Positions 1 through 10,577 of a stretch of 64,000 nt of DNA are shown piece by piece. Position 1 is the first letter of the stretch; each line of letters begins with the position of its first letter. The translations under genes were made by a program, and so were the position numbers. Below the pieces are notes generated by a model. The model saw nothing but the letters and a program-made list of their open reading frames with translations, did no database searches and was not told the origin of the DNA. The DNA lies in the NCBI GenBank assembly GCA_023105745.1, contig JALGQZ010000011.1:11308975-11372974 (forward strand). Reading direction: 5' to 3'. Origin of the DNA: Austropuccinia psidii. Lineage: Eukaryota; Basidiomycota; Pucciniomycetes; Pucciniales; Sphaerophragmiaceae.

Positions 1-357
1 TTTGTTATTGTTGCTTTACATGGAACCAATGCAGTTCAAGTGGAATTGAGTGGTGAATTGGAAAATAAACACCCCACATTTCCAGTCAGCTTGATAAAAC
101 CTTATCAACCAGCTGATAAAGAATTGTTTCCTTTAAGAAACCCAACTCCTTTAACTGTACCACCTGTGGAACAGAATGAAGACAAAAAGATTAAGAAAGT
201 CATCAAAGAAAGGAGACTTAGGGGTAAAAATCAAAGAGAATATCTTGTCAGATATAGAAACCCAGTACATGAAGATGAATGGATGGCAGAATCAGAAATA
301 CCTGACTCAGATAAACTCTTAAGAAGATTTAGACATGAAAGAAGGCCACAAGCCTGA
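1..357 (+). pseudogene. alpha-1 Gag-Pol 3' end: integrase C-terminus and chromodomain
   Basis: This is the last part of an alpha-family gypsy polyprotein and is open from the first base to a TGA at 355-357. The first 45 codons or so match the integrase C-terminal segment seen in the other copies ([18 protein letters not shown]). Codons from about 75 on form the chromodomain (REYLVRYRNPVHEDEWM, then LLRRFRHERR). Chromodomains in this clade tether integrase to chromatin and bias insertion sites. The rest of the gene lies left of the window. The same frame recurs at 9118-10434 in alpha-2, so this fragment is the 3' end of a separate internal region sharing the LTR at 498. Confidence 0.9.
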
Positions 358-485
358 ATATGTCTATAAATGTGCTTTAAATTACTTGATCTGAGTAATA
401 AAAAGAGGTTGGACAGTGGACATTACCCCTTTTTGGGGCCTTATTCTTTTATCACTAATAAAATTGTAATACAATTTTATTTTTT

Positions 486-497
486 GGTGGGAGGGAA
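486..497 (+). other. alpha-1 polypurine tract
   Basis: GGTGGGAGGGAA lies directly before the TGTGAGCC start of the LTR. It is the plus-strand primer site of an LTR element, and nearly the same tract sits at 10566-10577 before the other alpha LTR. The stretch 358-485 between stop codon and tract is AT-rich 3' untranslated sequence without a gene. Confidence 0.8.
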
Positions 498-3076
498 TGT
501 GAGCCTTGAGGTATATTTTACATACCCAAATAGGCCACAATTATCTTAAAAAGAGATTTTGAATTATGCACAACTCATAAGTCATGCATATATCCAAAAT
601 TCATCATTTTCAATTTCAGAAAAGATGAATAACTTTTTATTGAGTAAGTAAATCCATGGATTTAAGACCAGATTTGGATTTTACACAAAAATTCACCTAG
701 GGTAGCTCCATAGAGTGAATAAGCTCAATTTAAGTATTTGAGGTGGTAAAATGGAAAATACTTCAATACCACATCATTAATACCACATAAAAGATCCGTG
801 AAAATTTTTGTTTTTCTTGATTTTTAGCCAAAATAATGGGAAAGTGAGAAATCCCATGTTACATATACACTAAGAATAGTGTTATGCATGTTTTGAGCAC
901 TTAATATCATGGTATTCTTACATGGACTTTTGGTACACCCATAGTGGATATCTCACTTTAAGCTTAAATTACTATTTTGACGTAAAAAATAGGCAAGGGG
1001 GACAAAAGACATCAAAGAGAGCCAGGGTACCCAACTTCTGAGGCCTCAGAGGCGTGGATAGCTCCAGAGCATGGATCCATGGCTCATCTTGGCCCAATTG
1101 GTAAACTAAAACTCTTTGGGAACTTGGTTACCAAGTTACAACTACTGTAAAACATCAGAAAATAGCAAATAACCTGCTATTTTGACGTGCCAAGGAGGTA
1201 ATGAGCTACTTACACTCCTGTAACCATGTCAATTACTAATGACTTTCCATGGATAAACCCCAAAAGAGTAATTAAAACCCTTTTGGGACCCATATTCATT
1301 GATTTACCTCATAGCAACCAGCAAAACACTGCTATTTGCAATTCTACGTAGAAATGAGGTAAAACCTTCAAAAATTCATTAAAAATACAATTCTTAATGA
1401 ATCTTTCTGAAACTTTCAGGACTAAAGGAGAACTGTATTATCTATGGTACAACCAAAAGGAATTACAGTTTTACTAGTAAAATTAAAAGTTTTACTTACA
1501 GTCCATTTTTGGATATTCTACGTGAAACACTGAATCTTCAAAAATTCACAGTAATTACAACCTGTGATGAAATTGGCAATAACATTGATAAATTTGAGAA
1601 ATCAATGATTATTTTAGAATAAAAGAAGATTTACAAGTGTTACTCCTTTTATTCTTAACCATATTGGGGTTGGTAGTCACGTAAAAGCATCAATTAAGTA
1701 ATTATGATAATCTTACATGACAACAGATGATGCAATCAATAATCCAAAAAGGTTTATTGTTTTCTCACTCACTGGTTTTTCAGTTTGCTCCATGGCACGC
1801 CTCTGTGAGCTGTTATTGACTTAAAAGAAGCCTCTTCTTGCTGTTTTTTCCTTATCATCATCATCTTATAAATTTATTAAACCATTATTACCAACAAGTA
1901 AGTATTAGTTCAAGCTATTCTTAAGTGTTTTAAATCTTTCAGAATCAATCAGAAAGACGTGAAATCATAGAATCCAACTATATATTGTTGAAATACTGTT
2001 ATAAATCATCTTGATCCCTTAAATCCACAATTCTACGTCAAATTTCTCTACTCTTATCTTTCAATAAGTTCTTTGGAGTATTAGTGAGTCATTTATCTTT
2101 AATTCTTAAAGTTTTTCTCTAGTAATAGTTTTCTTCAATAATTATCTTTATAATTATTCTTGTAAAAGATAATTATATATTAAAATAATTTTATTATTTT
2201 AATAAAAGAAGTTTTTTATTATTAAATTCTTCTTGTAATTGATTCTTGTAGACAATTACTGCTCACTGTTATAATCACTAGTAGTGTATAACACGTGAAA
2301 GAAATAATTTTATAATTATTTAATTGTGGTTATAATAATTTTTATTATTATATTTCATAAGAACAGACATAGTACTGTTGATTAATAGTAATATTATCAT
2401 CAGTTTCATAGTCACATCTTACACAATCAATAATCCAAAAGGGTTTATTGTTTTCTCACTCACTGGTTCTTCAGTTTGCTCCATGGCACACTTCTGTGAG
2501 ATTTCTTAGACTTAAAAGAGGCCTCCTCTTGCTATTTTTTCCAGGTAATCACATTATTATATTATAACTTTATTACCAACAAGTGAGTATTAGTTAGAAC
2601 TATTTCTTAAGTGTTTTGATCTGTCAGAAATCAATCAGAAAAGATTTCAATCATAGGAATCAACTATATATTGTTGTAATCTTGTTATAAATCAATTTTG
2701 ATCCATTAAATCCTCAATTCTACCTCAAATCTTTCTACTTTTATCTTTAATAAGTTCTTTGCAGTATGAGTGAGTGATTTATCTTTAATTCTTAAAGTTT
2801 TTCTCTATAATTAGTTTTCTTCAAGAATTATCTCTATAATTATTCTTGTAAAAGATAATTATATATTAAAATAATTTTATTATTTTAATAAAAAGAAGTT
2901 TTTATCATTCAATTCTTCTTGTAATTGATTCTTGTACACAATTCCTGCTTACTGTTATAATTATTTAATTATTTAATTGCAGTTATAATAATTTCTCTTA
3001 TTATATTTCATAAGAAAAGTCATAGTAATGTTGATTAATAATAATATTATCAACACTTTCATAGACACATCTTACA
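498..3076 (+). mobile_element. alpha LTR shared by two internal regions (long variant)
   Basis: The LTR begins TGTGAGCCTTGAGG after the purine tract and ends ATCTTACA before a primer-binding motif. At 2579 bp it is about 650 bp longer than the alpha LTRs at 10578-12497 (1920 bp) and 39732-41657 (1926 bp), because its 3' part is duplicated (see 1733-3076). It is the 3' LTR of the fragment at 1-497 and also the 5' LTR of alpha-2. No coding capacity was seen; the promoter and poly(A) site should lie here but are not marked by clear motifs. Confidence 0.85.
1733..3076 (+). repeat. tandem duplication of the 3' end of the alpha LTR
   Basis: 1733-2423 and 2424-3076 are two diverged direct copies of the LTR's 3' part. 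Both start CAATCAATAATCC and both end in an LTR-like terminus (CATCTTACA at 2415-2423 and 3068-3076). The first terminus runs directly into the second copy. The copies differ by scattered substitutions and small indels, so the duplication is not recent. Confidence 0.8.
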
Positions 3077-3078
3077 TT

Positions 3079-3196
3079 TGGGGGCCTGGCCGTGATTTTA
3101 TCCATAGACTTGGCTTGAATCATATTATAGACTCCATTTTTGTGTTCTTGGAAGCCACCATACCTACCACATCTTACATTTGGCGGCCTGGCCATG
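3079..3196 (+). other. alpha-2 primer-binding site, present twice
   Basis: TGGGGGCCTGGCCGTG (3079-3094) follows the LTR end by two bases. After 102 bp the block CATCTTACATT plus TGGCGGCCTGGCCATG recurs (3170-3196). The same motif follows the LTRs of the beta, gamma and delta elements, so it is the (-) strand primer site of this whole group. It begins TGG, as expected for pairing with a tRNA 3' CCA end, but I could not name the tRNA. The second copy plus the 80 bp between them looks like a local duplication or a leftover LTR end. Confidence 0.6.
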
Positions 3197-3537
3197 TTTT
3201 TTGAACCTTGTACCCTTAATTAATATATGTTTAAGCTCTAAAATATATTAATTGAATTCTTTTTCTTTAAATTTGAAGTTAAAATTATTTTTATTTTTGA
3301 AATTGCCTTAAAATCTTTATCATTGAGGAATTTGGTTTAATTTTAAAATGTTTTTACACATGGATTTTTCACATCCAAAAACTTATAAAATTATTCTTTG
3401 AGTGACTCTGAATTAATTTTGATTAATGATCATAAATTTTAATTTTTTTTAATGTTAAAAAATCAAAATCTATAAAAAAATCCTAAAATTATCTTAAAAG
3501 TATAAAAATAATTGTCTTTTATGAATTTTCTCTCTAG
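3197..3537 (+). other. alpha-2 untranslated leader, AT-rich
   Basis: 341 bp between the second primer-binding motif and the leader exon. It is AT-rich with many short poly-T and poly-A runs and no sustained open frame. It ends in a pyrimidine run followed by CTCTCTAG at 3530-3537, which reads as a splice acceptor. A first exon with a start codon is expected upstream but I did not find it. Confidence 0.5.
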
Positions 3538-3696
3538 TGTCTTTAATCAAATACTGTGCAGGTGGTAACAGACTCAGCAAAAGATACATTACCAGTCCAG
3601 AATCTTGAAAAGCAGAATCTCAAGACAGTATTGAAGTGCAACTTGCTAAAAGAGGCACTTTGTTGAAAACAGAACAATCCAAACAACCACCAAAAG
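3538..3696 (+). pseudogene. alpha-2 leader exon of ORF1 (candidate)
   Basis: 159 bp (53 codons) bounded by an acceptor-like CTCTCTAG before 3538 and a donor-like GTGTGT at 3697. Read in from phase 2 and out at phase 1, the frame is open except for one TGA after about codon 22. The peptide is hydrophilic and rich in K, S and Q; it matches no domain I know. Exons at the same place, with the same entry and exit phases, occur in beta-1, beta-2, gamma-1, gamma-3 and delta-1. An intron of 64 nt (3697-3760, GTGTGT...TACCAG) would join it to ORF1 in frame. The evidence is comparative; there is no transcript. Confidence 0.5.
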
Positions 3697-3749
3697 GTGT
3701 GTGTTTTCTGTTTCGACTTCTTGTTTTATCTTGAATTGAAGTAAAAATA

Positions 3750-5792
3750 GTGCATACCAGTAATGGAAGCAACTATTCAGTCCCACAAGATGGCTGTGGC
3801 CAAGGAAGAGGCAAGACCAAATCCAGAAGTGTCAATTCTTCCTCAAGAAAGACACATTTGGAGGATGCCAGGGTTGATGAATTCTGAATCGGAACTGATT
3901 ATGATAATATTTTAAGGGCTCAACCACTTTCAAGTGGCAGAAATAGAAATTTATCAATGCCAATACAAAAATTGGTTCAGAGCAGCCATAGAAGAGTAGT
4001 GGGAAATATGCCCAAGCATTTGGAAGGGGGCCATGAACTCCTACTTACACATCAAGAGCTTTCTGGGTCAGAAGAAGACTATAGAGCTCTTAGGAGGTTA
4101 GATCCCATTGTCTTGCAAAAAAAATTTCAAAAAGATAAAGAATTGGTTGAAGAACCAAAGTCTTTTATCCATAGACTAGAAGAAGGAACTGAAAATGACT
4201 CCAGCTTTGGAGACAAAAGGCCCATTGGCGTCTACCAGCTCCAAACCACCTCCAGAAGTGTCCAAAGACAATCCCAAAGGACCTCATAAGAAACGTGGAG
4301 GTACCAAGAACCATCAAGGCAAGGGCAAAGGCAACGCCAATTGGCACAGACCTTACCCACAAGGGTACAGGATTCCCAAATTGGAGCTTTCAGCCGTGGA
4401 AGGTGTGTTCAATATGGCCAGGACTCTCATGGAATTTACAGCCAAGGAGCAGCAAAGGATGAACAGAACATTTCAACGCAAATAATAGATTAAATACATC
4501 TTGTTCAATCCAATATTGATGTAAAAATTGGTAAACATGATGCAAAGTTAACTAAAATGCCATTGGACATCAATGACTTAAAAAATAATGACAAACAGTC
4601 TCATGAAACGCATAAATCTGTAATTACCACACTGGAGTTACTTACCAATACATGTGATGCAATTGAGAGTAAATATGAAGTTGAAAATGCTGAAATGGAA
4701 GATCTTTACATTTCCAATATTAATGATCAACTTCAAATTCTGAAATATCATGTCTTTGAAATAGCTAAAAATACCAATCAGTTTGCTACACATTTGGAAA
4801 GAAGTCGCAGTGAAACACAGAAATTAAATAATGAAATCATTGCAAATTTAGAACGAATTAATAAGAATTATGAACCACATATGCCAAGACATTCTAAACC
4901 CATGACTGAAGAAAAACTTTCTGTTAAAGGAAGTTTTACCGCATTCTTAGGAGAAAATGTTATCTCTGCAAAAGATATTCCCAAATTGGAAGAATGCCCA
5001 ACATTCTCTGGTGAAGGAGTATAAAACCATATTGAGTTCATCAGAACTATTGATATGTTTCAAGAATATTTTCACATACCTGATGAGATTATAGTGGGCA
5101 AATTACACTTTCTGTTTACCAGAACTGCAAAGAAATGGTATTACAAGATGAGGATAGATCATGGAAAAGATGATTGGTCATGGTGGAAATCTGAAATGAT
5201 TACCAAATGGGCCAATAATTCTTGGAGGCTTAAAATGGAAAATGCTTTTTAAAGTGCCATTTTTAACTCAGAAAAAGATAAACCACTTACTTGGCTCTTC
5301 AAGCCAAAAAAAAGATTATCTGCTTTACACCCAGATATGTCTGACACTATGATTAATATGAAACTATTAAGAAAATGTGGAGGAGAAATAGAACATGCTA
5401 TGAAGCGCAGATGTGTAGAACCCTGTTCAACAGAGGACTACATTAATGCAATGGAAGATATCATTACCAGAACAAGAATTGGTAAAGCTTGGACTAAAAT
5501 CCATATAGAGTCCAAGATGGTTCCAAAGATTTCCAGACAGGACAGAAGACCTGAAAAACCTGTCTTGAAGTTTCAGAAATGTGGAAGCAATTCATATTTA
5601 GCCAACAATTTCACCAAAAAGACAAAAATTAATGAAGTTCAAGTCATTGAAAAAGTCCAGTGTACTGAAGAGAAAGAAGAATCTGAACTAGCTTCTGCAG
5701 TCTCTGAGGATACACCAGTAGAGGACTATACCATTGAAAAAGTTACAGCTTTCTTTGAGGTCACAGAAGTCCATACTCACTTGCCACAGTAA
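3750..5792 (+). pseudogene. gag: alpha-2 Gag (N-terminus, linker, capsid, zinc knuckle remnant)
   Basis: Gag-Pol frame. The likely start is GTG at 3750-3752, a mutated ATG by comparison with gamma-3 (62235) and the beta copies. It sits ten bases before the presumed ORF1 splice acceptor. From 3750 to 4556 the frame overlaps ORF1 with few stops (TGA about 3885, TAA 4287, TAA 4491). 4557-5024 is a charged, helix-rich linker. Capsid sequence spans about 4980-5310 (FSGEGV, then KKWYYKM...WSWWKSEM). The zinc knuckle near 5577 has lost most of its CCHC residues. In-frame stops also lie at 5022 and 5250. The gene continues in the same frame into protease. Confidence 0.75.
3761..4485 (+). pseudogene. 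alpha-2 ORF1 (overlapping-frame protein of unknown function)
   Basis: This frame continues from the leader exon, passes an ATG at 3763 and ends at TAA 4483-4485. It has stops near 3913, 3988, 4099 and 4171, so it is dead. It is recognisably the same protein as beta ORF1 (48930-49579). Shared points are an IEIY segment, a conserved MNSYL...FLG block, a GW(N/H)P position (here G then stop), a serine/proline/lysine-rich tract (PLASTSSKPPP), PYPQGYRIPK and a terminal helix (FNMARTLMEF). The composition suggests a basic nucleic-acid-binding or linker protein, but no catalytic motif is visible. It lies one frame ahead of Gag-Pol, which overlaps it completely. Confidence 0.6.
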
Positions 5793-7891
5793 ATTGAGGA
5801 CTGTCATGAACTGATCAACATCTGAGATTCCAGAATCTGTAACACCAAACCTGCTAGAGGAAAAGTTTATACTGCTGGAGTATCTTGTATCACATCAATT
5901 CTGATGAATGATATTGAAGCCAAATTAAATGTGGATACAGGGGAGTTTTGAACTTGTGTGGGAAACGATTCTCTGAAAGTTATACTTCCTTAATGGAAAA
6001 ACAATCTATTACCAATAGAAGGTGTGCAATTTAGTAGTGCCAGTAACAATATGTAGACTTTGGGCATGTTGGACACTAATATTTTGTTCCCACACCCTGC
6101 AGGAAGAATAAGAATGAAAACAGAGATAGTAGTGATGGACAATGGCACATCTCAAAATATCATCCTTGGAAATGATTACTTCAATCTTTATGGTATTGAC
6201 ATCAATAACCATAAAGACAGATATTTCACAGTTGGAGAAAACAAAAGACAAAAATTTTGTTTTTCCAATATTCCAAAACAAAAATCAATAGTATCTCCTA
6301 AAAAAGACAATTATAAAGAAGAATTTTTGGCTAATCAACTTTTTGAAGCACAGATTAACCCCTTATTGTCACCAAAAATGAGACATGAACTTATTGATGT
6401 GTTATAGACATATAATAATGATTTTTCCTCTGATAATCAACCGTTAGGTGCTATTAGAGGACATGAAGTCAATATTACTCTTAATATTGATAGACCATGT
6501 CCTCCAGTACTTAGAAGACCAGCTTATCCAGCCAGTCCCAGAGCTAGAGAAGCCTTGGAAAAACACATCCAAGAGTTGATGCAACTTGGTGTACTAAGGA
6601 AAGTAGGCCAAAATGAAGAAGTTGAAGTGAAAACACCTGTTACTATTGCTAGGCATAATGATAAGTCATTGATGGTTGGAGATTTTAGAGCATTGAATAC
6701 CTACACAGTTCCAGATAGGTATCCAATTCCTAGAATTCAAGAAAACTTGACCCAATGGTCTAAAGCCAAGTATATAACATCAATGGATGCATTGAAAGGC
6801 TTTCACCAAAATGTTTTGACGCCTAAAGCTAAGAAGTTACTTAGAATTATCACTCACTGTGGTATTTATGAGTATCTTAGAATTCCATTTGGTATTAAAA
6901 ATGCACCATCTCATTATCAAAGAATGATGAATACCATCTTCCCCACAGAGTTATCTGAAGGATGGCTTATCATTTTTATTGATGATATAATCATATGCTC
7001 TGATTCATGGTCTTTCCACCTTGGAAGACTTGCAAGAGTACTTCACAAAGTTGCAGGCGTGAATATGAAGATTTCACTCAAGAAATGCCATTTTGGTTTT
7101 GAAGAGCTCAAAGCCTTAGGATATATTGTTTCTGGTTCAAGCTTGGGTTTTGACAAAAATAAAGTAGCAGCAGTGTTACTTAAGCCAATAACCCAGAATA
7201 AAAAACAAATGATGTCTTTTCTAGGATTTGCCAGTTATTATAGGAAACACTTAAAAGACTTTGCAATTATAGCCAAGTCACTCTATAGAATCTGTGATCA
7301 ACAAACAGTATTTGACATGACACAGGAGAGAATGAAAGATTAGGATAAGATAAGGAAAGCTCTTACAGAAGCACTTTTACTCCTCACGCCAGACTGGAAT
7401 ATACCTCTTAAATTGTACATTGATGCATGTGGAGATGGATTAGGGGAAGCCCTACATCAAGTCCAAATTATTGATGACAGCCTACAGAAGGACCAATTTG
7501 TTACATCTCAAGACAAATCATACCAACGGAAGCCAGATATGGTGCAAGCCAAATGGAGTTCTTATGTTTGGTCTGGGCACTTGAGAAATTACACTATTAT
7601 CTTGATGTCAGTGTCTTTGAAGTGATAGCTCACTGTAATGCTGTGAAATCACTTTTTAACATTAAAACTCCCAACAGACATATGTTGAGATGGCAAATAC
7701 CTATTCAAGAATATAGAGGAAACATGACTAGAGTTCACAAAGCAGGAAACATTTACAAGAATGCTGATTGTCTTAGCAGATGGGAATTAGACAACACTCC
7801 TGATAACCCAGCTTATGTACCTTTGGAATCAGCAACACAGATTCCAATTGAAGGAATTAAAATAACTGATATTGGGACTGAATTATTTTAA
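5793..7891 (+). pseudogene. pol: alpha-2 protease, reverse transcriptase and RNase H
   Basis: The retropepsin remnant has VDTG near 5929-5940 with a stop shortly after. RT begins near 6450 and is open 6555-7343. Visible are RYPIPRI, a KGFHQN core, the FGIKNAP block and the active-site FIDD at 6975-6986 (YIDD in related copies). RNase H follows with YIDACGDGLG (7413 on), then a +2 frame change, and the [12 protein letters not shown] end near 7760. RT and the RNase H start share the gag frame, so gag and pol were one continuous frame here. Stops at 6405 and 7341 and a frameshift near 7550 inactivate it. Confidence 0.85.
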
Positions 7892-10434
7892 GAAGTCAGA
7901 GAATCCTTTAAGCAGGAAACAAATTACCATATCTTGACTTCCTTATTAGATAAAGACTTCAAAGATCAATTGTTAGTCAATGCACTGGATGAATTTTGGA
8001 AAAGTTCCTTTTATGAAGGAAGATTTCACTTTTTTGATGGAATAGTTTGCCCCAGAATCAACTATTCTTGTGACAACATTTTGTAGTAGACTGCTTATCA
8101 ACACCATTATTCATGAATGCCATGATAGCATCTACTCTGGACACCTGTCAGAGGACAGAAAACTTGAAAAAGTAAAGAAATGTGCATGTTGGCCATATTA
8201 GAGAAAAGAGACCACTGAATATTGCTGTTCCTGTGACAGACGCCAAAGCGCAAACAGGGATACAGGCAAGAAATTTGGACTTAGGATCCATATTCAACAA
8301 CCAAAGTCCCCTTGGGAAGTCTTTCCCATGAATTGGGTCACAGCACTTGCTCTAAGTGGTTAAGAAAGTTATAATGCTTGTTTAGTCATCGTAGACATAT
8401 ATAGCAAGACTCCCATATTCTTACCCTGTCATAAAGATGACACAGCTGTGGATACAGCTCTTCTTCTATGGAGTAGAGTTATTTCTCAAAAAGGATTATT
8501 TAATAAAATCATAATTGACAGAGATCACAAGTTCACATCTGCATTTTGGACCAATTCTCATAGATTTTTTGGGACTAAGCTATCATTCTCTACAGCATAT
8601 CACCCTCAAACAGATGGGCTAGCAGAGAGAATGATTCAAACTTTGGAAGACATTATCAGGAGATTCTGTGCTTATGGATTAGAATTCAAAGAATAATATG
8701 GCTTCACCCATGACTGGTGCACTCTGATACCTGCATTAGAATTGGCATATAAGACATCAGTTCATTCTTCCACAGGACAAACTCCTGCTATGTTAGAAAA
8801 AGGATAGGATCCAAGACTCCCAGAAGACACACTGAGGAAAGACTTGATTTATATTCATACTACAGCTTCCAGCTTCAAGATAATACTTGATAAATAAAAA
8901 ATCATGCAAAACAAACTTTGACTGATGCTTTTCATTATGCAAAACATAAGTGGGACAAGAGTCACAAAGTACCAGACTTCAACGTAGGGGACTTAGTTTT
9001 AGTTTCAACTTTGAATTTGAATAATATCAAAGGACCAAGGAAACTTAAAGATTCCTACATAGTACCTTTTTTTATTGTTGCCTTACCTGGAACCAATACA
9101 ATTCAAGTGGAATTAAGTGGTGAACTGGAAAATAAACACCCAACCTTTCCAGTCAGCTTGATAAAACCTTATCAACCAAGTGACAAAGAATTTTTTCCTT
9201 TAAGCAACCCAACTCCTTTGACTGTACCACCAGTGGAACAGAGTGAAGACAGAAAAATAAAGAAAGCCATAAAGAAAGGAGACTTAAGGGTAAAAATCAG
9301 GGAGAATACAAGTTTTTTCTATGAAACTCTTGATAACAGTAGCAAAATCAAGATTACTATGACTGTCCTCAATAGAAATATATAATATAAAAAAATATTA
9401 TAACCACACATTTAAATATAATTATTGAAAATAATTATAAAAAAAATTGAATTTAAGTATCATTATAAAAATATAATAATAAAAAAAATAATAATTATAA
9501 TAAATTATAATTATTCTATTATTGTTATAGTCACTGACAGTTATAACAATGAGAATTGTAAAGCTCTTAATGAGACAATTACACGTGGAAATATGAATAT
9601 TAACCACTTATAAATAATACAAATATTATTTATAAAAGAATTATAACACACACTGTGCAGAAACAATTCTTATAGAATAAAAATTCAATATAAAAAAACT
9701 AATACTAGATAAAAAAAATATAGAACTTTAGAGAAAACTTACTTAAAATATTCATTTAATACAACAAGTCAAACAACAACAGTTATTATATTAAATAATG
9801 ATTATAAGTCAAAAGCACGCCTAAAATCAATAATTTTAAAGATAAAACAACTTTTTATGATAATATTTAAGATTAAAGAGTTTTTGTAAGATGTGACTAT
9901 GAAACTGATGATAATATTACTATTAATCAACAGTACTATGTCTGTTCTTAAGAAATATAATAATAAAATATTATTATAACCACAATTAAATAATTAAGAA
10001 ATTATTTCTTTCATGTGTTAAGCACTACTAGTGATTTTAACAGTGAGCAAGTAATTGTCTACAAGAATCAATTACAAGAAGAATTTAATAATAAAACCTT
10101 CTTTATTAAAATGATAAAATTATTTTAATATATAATTATCTTTTGCAAGAATAATTATAATGATAATTCTTGAAGAAAACTAAATTTTAGAGAAAAACTT
10201 TAAGAATTAAAGGTAAATCACTCACTAATATTCCAAAGAGCTTATTGAAAGATAAGATAGAAATCATTTGTGGCCTTATGGGTATGTTATACATACCTCA
10301 CAGGCTCACAGAGAATATCTTGTCAGATATAAAAATCCAGTACATGAAGATGAATCGCTGGCAGAATCAGAAATACCTGACTCAGATAAACTCTTGAGAA
10401 GATTTAGACATGAAAGAAGGCCACAAGCCTGAAG
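7892..10434 (+). pseudogene. pol: alpha-2 integrase and chromodomain, split by a solo LTR
   Basis: Integrase remnants run from about 7890 to 9180. The zinc-finger histidines (HDSIYSGH near 8120) and one CxxC survive. The first catalytic Asp of the MDW motif is changed to Asn (MNWVTAL near 8331). The second is kept in IDRDHKF, and the catalytic Glu sits in HPQTDGLAERM (about 8600). There are several stops and frame changes. The C-terminal SH3-like part (VGDLVLVST, 8970 on) leads to the chromodomain, which is cut at 9306 by the solo LTR 9307-10310 and resumes at 10311 to the TGA at 10432-10434. Confidence 0.85.
9307..10310 (-). mobile_element. solo alpha LTR, internally deleted, in the alpha-2 chromodomain
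   Basis: On the minus strand this 1004-bp piece starts TGTGAGCCTGTGAGG (ends at 10310) and finishes CTTGTA at 9307. It is flanked by perfect 5-bp direct repeats GAGAA (9302-9306 and 10311-10315), the target-site duplication. The middle of the LTR, roughly 1 kb, is missing around 10266. A second LTR-like terminus (TGTAAGATGTGACTATG at 9885) shows that it carries the duplicated 3' end also seen at 1733-3076. Confidence 0.85.
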
Positions 10435-10565
10435 ATGTCTATAAATGTACTTTAAATTATTTCATCTGAGTAATGTAAAGCGGTTTTACAGTGGACATTA
10501 ACCCCCTTTGGGGCCTTTTTCTTATTTTAAACCATTGATAAAATTGTAGCACAATTTTATTTTTT

Positions 10566-10577
10566 GGTGGGACGGAA
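10566..10577 (+). other. alpha-2 polypurine tract
   Basis: GGTGGGACGGAA directly precedes the 3' LTR start TGTGAGCC. It differs from the tract at 486-497 by one base. 10435-10565 is 3' untranslated AT-rich sequence homologous to 358-485. Confidence 0.8.

Noticed and set aside
3001..3195. Minus-strand frame with a repeated ARPPNVRC peptide
   Set aside because: The peptide repeat is only the reverse translation of the duplicated LTR end and primer-binding motif.
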